Part shown: in pieces, positions 60,061 to 64,000 of the stretch | Layout: every line of letters begins with the position of its first letter | Numbering within the stretch: position 1 is the first letter of the stretch | Origin: Sorex araneus | Lineage: Eukaryota; Chordata; Mammalia; Eulipotyphla; Soricidae | Direction: 5' to 3' | Assembly (NCBI RefSeq): GCF_027595985.1 | Contig: NC_073302.1 | Location: forward strand, 392,264,403 to 392,328,402 | DNA: 64,000 nucleotides | Notes under the pieces: generated by a model | The model's input: only the letters and a program-made list of their open reading frames with translations | Databases searched by the model: none | Told to the model about the DNA's origin: nothing | Program-made: the position numbers and the translations under genes

Positions 60061-60130
60061 GATGGACAAATTGATGCAGATGAGTTGCAGAGATGCCTGA
60101 CCCAGTCGGGCATTGCAGGCGGATACAAAC
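60061..60130 (+). CDS. SRI: Sorcin coding exon 3: EF-hand 1 loop (residues 47-69, partial gene)
   Basis: Acceptor TTTTTTCCTCAAG|GATGGA and donor AAC|GTAAGT enclose 70 nt: 23 codons plus one base. The encoded [20 protein letters not shown] is the first EF-hand calcium loop and exiting helix. The exon ends in phase 1 inside the codon for the proline following GGYK. The remaining exons, holding EF-hands 2-5, lie beyond position 64000, so the gene is cut by the window and not truncated in the genome. Confidence 0.95.
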
Positions 60131-60249
60131 GTAAGTGGACAGTGTGGGTTTCTCCAAGAGAAACTTTTGAGTTATTTTCTGTCATTTTAAATTTTTATTT
60201 ATTTTATTATCTGATATTTTAAGATTGGCTTTCTACACTGCATGTTTCA

Positions 60250-61440
60250 GGAGTACAGGCCTACACCACCTCAAACTTGATACTGTGTCATTGTGTCACA
60301 TCATGATACCAGTTACCTTCTTCCAGTGAACTCTCCCCAATTGTCACTCCATCCCCACCACCACCCTCTGGTAACCTCAGTTCTGCAGCCAGAATGCAAG
60401 GATTTGGTTTGGGCTTATTATGTGCTTTCGCTTGGTATCCAATTTTCCACATCTGAGTGAATTCATCTTCTCCTATTTGTCATTTTGTTCTGACTTATTT
60501 TACTTGATATAATCTCTACCAGTTCCATTCATGTTGTTGCCAGTGGCAAATTTTCTTGTGGGTTGGCTTGAGCCAACCATAGCCTGTGGTGCTCAGAGAT
60601 CACTCCTAGTGTGCTCAGGGACCGTATGTGGTGCTGGAGATTAAGCCAGGATTGGCCATGTGCAAGGCAAACTCCTTAGCTCTTGTACTACTTCTCTGGC
60701 CCAAGACTTCACTTTTTTTCTTTTTTTAATAGTTAATATTAATGTGTCTGTCACATCTTTATCCAGTCATTCATTGTTGGGCTTAGATTGTTTCCTAATC
60801 TTTTTTTAGATTGTTTCCATAATTTGTCGATAATAAATGGAAATTTGGGGCCAGAGAGATAGTACAGAAGATAAGTCACTTGCCTTACATGCAGCTGATC
60901 CTGGTTCAAGTCTCCAGAGCCACATATTATCACCTGATCAGCACCAGGAGTCACTCCCTTTGTTTTGTTTTGGGGGCCACACTCAGTGATGCTCAGGGCT
61001 TTCTCCTGGCTCTGTGCTCAGGGATCATTCCTTGTGAAGCTTAGGGTGTCATATGGGATTCCAGGGACCTGACCTTGGGTGCAAGGCAAGTGCTCTACCC
61101 ACTATACCTGAGCACAGAGCCAGGAATAGTCCCTGAGCACTAGGTGTGGCCCCAGAACAAATAAAAGTGCTGTAATGAACATAGGAGTGCCTCTGTCTTT
61201 TCTAGTTAAATAGGTACCTTTATACTTTGAGGTGTATTAGGTGTCTAAACAGAAATGGAATTACTGAACTTTTAAAAATATTTTGAGAACACTCCATACT
61301 ACTTTCCAGGCTGCACCAGTTTGCATTCCTGCCATCTGTGTACATCAGTTCCTTTTCCTCCAAAAGTATTCCTAGTTTGAGTATTTTGGTTGTTACTGGT
61401 GATTTCCGCTTTCAGAACACCAGCTTTTCTCATCCAGTAA
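60250..61440 (-). mobile_element. Old L1 ORF2 fragment with nested SINEs
   Basis: Minus-strand L1 words appear at 60400-60560 (ATGAATGGAACTGGTAGAGA), 60740-60840 (ACAAATTATGGAAACAATC) and 61165-61440. They are split by SINEs at about 60567-60702 (minus) and 60848-61165 (plus). Confidence 0.65.
60848..61165 (+). mobile_element. SINE split by a second SINE (SRI intron 3)
   Basis: The outer plus copy occupies 60848-60957 and 61109-61165, interrupted by a minus-strand copy at about 60960-61108. Both are moderately old. Confidence 0.75.
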
Positions 61441-61454
61441 AGAATTTCAAAAGC

Positions 61455-61810
61455 TGGGTCTTGGGAGCTAGTATGATATTTAGGGGTGCGTGGGCCCCAG
61501 TTCATTCCCCAGCACTGTATGCGCCCACCCAGCACTGATGGGGATTCCCTGATTCCCAACCCCTCCCACAACATAGAGCCCTAGCACTGAACCATCTGGA
61601 CTGGTTGTCTTACTGTCACCAGGAGGTACCCCCACCCCCACCAAGTCCCCTGAGAACTACTTTTAAGGCCCCTTCAGAAAAAGATTTGTAAAGTTGGTAG
61701 GCTGTTTACTATTTTAAAAATGTTAAGTTGATCCCTAGCATTGCCAAGATTAGACCTGAGTACAGAGCTGGGAGTAGCCCCTGAGCGTGTCCCCCCATAC
61801 CCATACCAGC
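61455..61810 (+). mobile_element. Old SINE fragments
   Basis: Relics lie at about 61455-61640 and 61725-61805 (CAGAGCTGGGAGTAGCCCCT). Confidence 0.5.
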
Positions 61811-62464
61811 CAACAGCTGTTAAGTTGGAAGTAGTTCTTAATGAATCAGTCCACACCGGCCACAAGTTTAGTAGGGTTCTGTTTGAGCTCTGTGTGTCTA
61901 GGCCGGTGAACCAAGGAGACCACTTGTGTGGCCTCCTTCCCTCGGGTGGACTTAGGGTGTCGAAATGAAATCCGCCAGGTCGGGTGTCCTCAGTGAGAGG
62001 AGCTAACCTGCACTGCTGTTTGCCAAAAGCTGCCTCCGTCCTGAGCCAGGTGTTACTTAGGGTTTTGAGTTGCTGGCCCTGTGTTCTGTTCCCATCTCCC
62101 GGTTCCCACCCCACCAGCCTGCAAGTGCCGTTTGGGCCCTGCGCTCAGCCTGGTCTCAGGATTCTGACTGAGGCACTGCTCACCGTGACACCCCCCACCC
62201 CCCAGCTTCTTGCCCATTTCCACACAGGAAACTTGGAGGAAAGTCCCTTCCTCATTTCTGAAATCAATACTATCTGCCACCTCAGTTCCTCATGCACTGT
62301 ATTAGCTGCCTCTCTGTTGGCATTCGCACCTCTTCCTGCCTTGGATCTCTTCCTGGAGCTGGAGCTGAGGAACCTTTACAAGTACCGTGTGTTCTGACTG
62401 GGGGCTTTACACACATGCACACACACCATGCTTTTCCTACACACGTCCACCATGCTTTTCCTAC

Positions 62465-62527
62465 ACACACACACACACACACACACACAACACCACCACC
62501 ACCACCACCACCACTACCACCACCACC
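62465..62527 (+). repeat. (CA)n(CCA)n microsatellite
   Basis: About 13 CA units, then CCA units with one ACTA interruption. Confidence 0.93.
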
Positions 62528-62585
62528 CCCAACCATGGTGGCATCTTTTCCACCATGACAAATATCTAAGATAGAGAATCCTGTT

Positions 62586-62829
62586 GGGCTGGAGCAATAG
62601 CACAGCGGGTAGGGAGTTTGCCTTGCATGTGGCCAACCAGGGTTTGATTCCTCCGCTCCTCTCAGAGAGCCTGGCAAGCTATCAAGAGTATCTTGCCTCC
62701 ACGGCAAGCCTGGCAAGCTACCCGTGGCGTATTAGATATGCCAAAAACAGTGACAACAAGTGGCACAATGGAGACGTTACTGGTGCCCATTCAAGCAAAT
62801 CAATGAGCAACGGGGTGACAGTGACAGAA
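62586..62829 (+). mobile_element. Long-type SINE, complete
   Basis: Head GGCTGGAGCAATAGCACAGC, body GAGCCTGGCAAGCTA, core TTAGATATGCCAAAAACAGT and a GGTGACAGTGACAG tail. Flanks AGAATCCTGTT and AGAATCGTGTT form a near-perfect duplication. Confidence 0.92.
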
Positions 62830-62999
62830 TCGTGTTAGCTCAGATACCTTGTCCACCAACTTCTTTGCCAGTTGTTAGTCGAGACAGAACAATAAATCAA
62901 ACTCCCATTTCTCAGGCCACACTCAAACTAGAATTCCCACCTGAGCATTTCTAGTGACAGTTTTTGAGAGGGAGGGGAGGATGGAGAGGAAAAGGGTTT

Positions 63000-63122
63000 G
63001 GCCACAGCTGCTGGTACTTGGACTATTCCTGTTATGACACCTGGTATTAAACAAGGAACAAAGACTAGTGCATGCAAGGCAAGAGACAAGAGCCTTAACC
63101 TTGCACTGTCATTCTGGCCCTG
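63000..63122 (-). mobile_element. Old SINE copy
   Basis: Minus-strand relic ending GCACTGTCATTCTGGCCC. Confidence 0.6.
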
Positions 63123-64000
63123 CTAGTGGCTTTTTTCTTTTTTCTTTTTTTTGGACAGGCATAGCATGTACACTAGATTCTTTAAAAACAAAACAAACTA
63201 TTTTACATTTTTATTTTTATGGTCCTTAGTTTTATGACTTTAGATATCTTACTAATATTTCCTTGTTTTGGATGGAATAAGGGAGGAAACTTTTTGTATT
63301 TCTTTTGTTTACTCCTAAACAAAGCAGCATTTTTTAGATTGGTTTTTTTTTTCCCCCAATACTGTTGTAGGCACTATAGTTAAATTGTTCATTATTAAAA
63401 TTCCAGCAACTGGAGCTATGAGCAGAGGTCTGAGAAGGTTTATACGTGTGAGTGAAGTCACAACAGAGACTATTCTGCATATACCCTTCAGTGGAATGAC
63501 AGGTTTTTAAATTGGGCATAAAACTGGCTGATATATTCTCAAAGAGCAGACTTTGTAGAACTTGCACTTGAGGAAGCCACATGTAGGCCTGGCCTAAGGC
63601 CTCTGAGTTATAGAGAAGCCATTCCTGAGTCATCAGGAGCATGTGATGGAATTCATAAGCTTGCTCTCATCTGGTTGTGGTGGCGGTAAGAGACACTCCA
63701 CCCCTCGCTGATGAGGTGTCACGGGGAATTTTGGAGTCCAGAAATTAACATAATCATCGGTTTCTTAAATAAACAACCAAATACCATTTGGTGGCTGGGG
63801 GTCCAGTGCCCTTTTTGTTGTTACTGTTGTTTTATAGTCATATTTATTTTTGTGCTATAAATTTTATTTTAGGCTATGATTTATAGTACTGGCGGTGATA
63901 GGTTTTCATGCAGACAGTGTTCTCACACTACACCCTCACCATTATCTTCTCTACCATTGTCTCGGGCTTTTGCCCACTCAGCCCCTGCCCCGCTCACTGT

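Larger units (their letters stand above)
60131..64000 (+). other. SRI: SRI intron 3 (open at window end)
   Basis: The donor is at 60131; the acceptor lies beyond the window. It is filled with an old L1, SINEs and microsatellites (listed). 63130-64000 shows nothing recognisable except a possible old retroelement 3' end at the very edge. Confidence 0.85.

Noticed and set aside
62282-62716. 144-codon minus-strand frame with Gly, Val and Cys runs
   Set aside because: Translation of the (CA)n(CCA)n microsatellite plus a SINE.

Overview
The window is eutherian nuclear DNA, most likely from a shrew (Soricidae, probably Sorex). Two genes have clear mammalian exon-intron structure. The dominant repeat is a tRNA-derived SINE opening GGGCCGGAGCGATAGCACAG, a family I associate with shrews. 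The genes are certain. The species call rests on recognising the SINE from memory.

Genes. STEAP4 (plus strand, coding exons at 6918-7370, 8242-8769, 10076-10240 and 13765-14028) encodes a complete 469-residue ferric/cupric metalloreductase. All junctions are GT-AG and in phase. SRI (sorcin, plus strand) begins in a CpG-rich promoter with exon 1 at 55929-55982, then exons at 57187-57270 and 60061-60130. The window ends inside its third intron, so most of the EF-hand region is missing. STEAP4 followed by SRI on one strand is the arrangement I recall at human 7q21. About 41 kb separates them, and I found no further host protein-coding gene there. The two genes are not a pathway: one is an endosomal/plasma-membrane metal reductase and the other a cytosolic calcium sensor.

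Mobile DNA. The centrepiece is a full-length L1 at 41351-47190 with an 18-bp perfect target-site duplication, open ORF1 (320 aa) and ORF2 (1272 aa), and two diverged monomer-like units in its 5' UTR. Around it lie a 5'-truncated L1 inserted in an older L1 (38844-40135), several decayed L1 fragments, two LTR-like segments (15.9-17.0 and 18.3-19.1 kb), two MIRs and more than sixty SINE copies. The SINEs fall into a short A-tailed family (young copies near 6.6, 24.0, 34.5, 52.6, 56.9 and 58.2 kb) and a long family that shares the tRNA-like head but ends in GTGACA-type repeats rather than poly(A).

Unexplained structure. An unclassified element of about 650 bp has a complete copy with a 15-bp target-site duplication (12448-13097) and a second copy at the left edge (1-665). 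In two further places the same 5' part is joined through a TA/TG tract to a variant SINE body (20435-21230 and 31783-32575), which looks like a chimeric retroelement family. One of these chimeras carries a roughly 245-bp patch copied from 2.7 kb away. Other unusual items are a purine-only run of about 839 bp with a (GGGA)n block in STEAP4 intron 4, a perfect 19-bp hairpin at 16526-16571 and a 102-bp tandem duplication at 33099-33302. There is no sign of a prokaryote-type system, CRISPR array or gene cluster. Repeat boundaries are read by eye and are approximate unless a target-site duplication is given.
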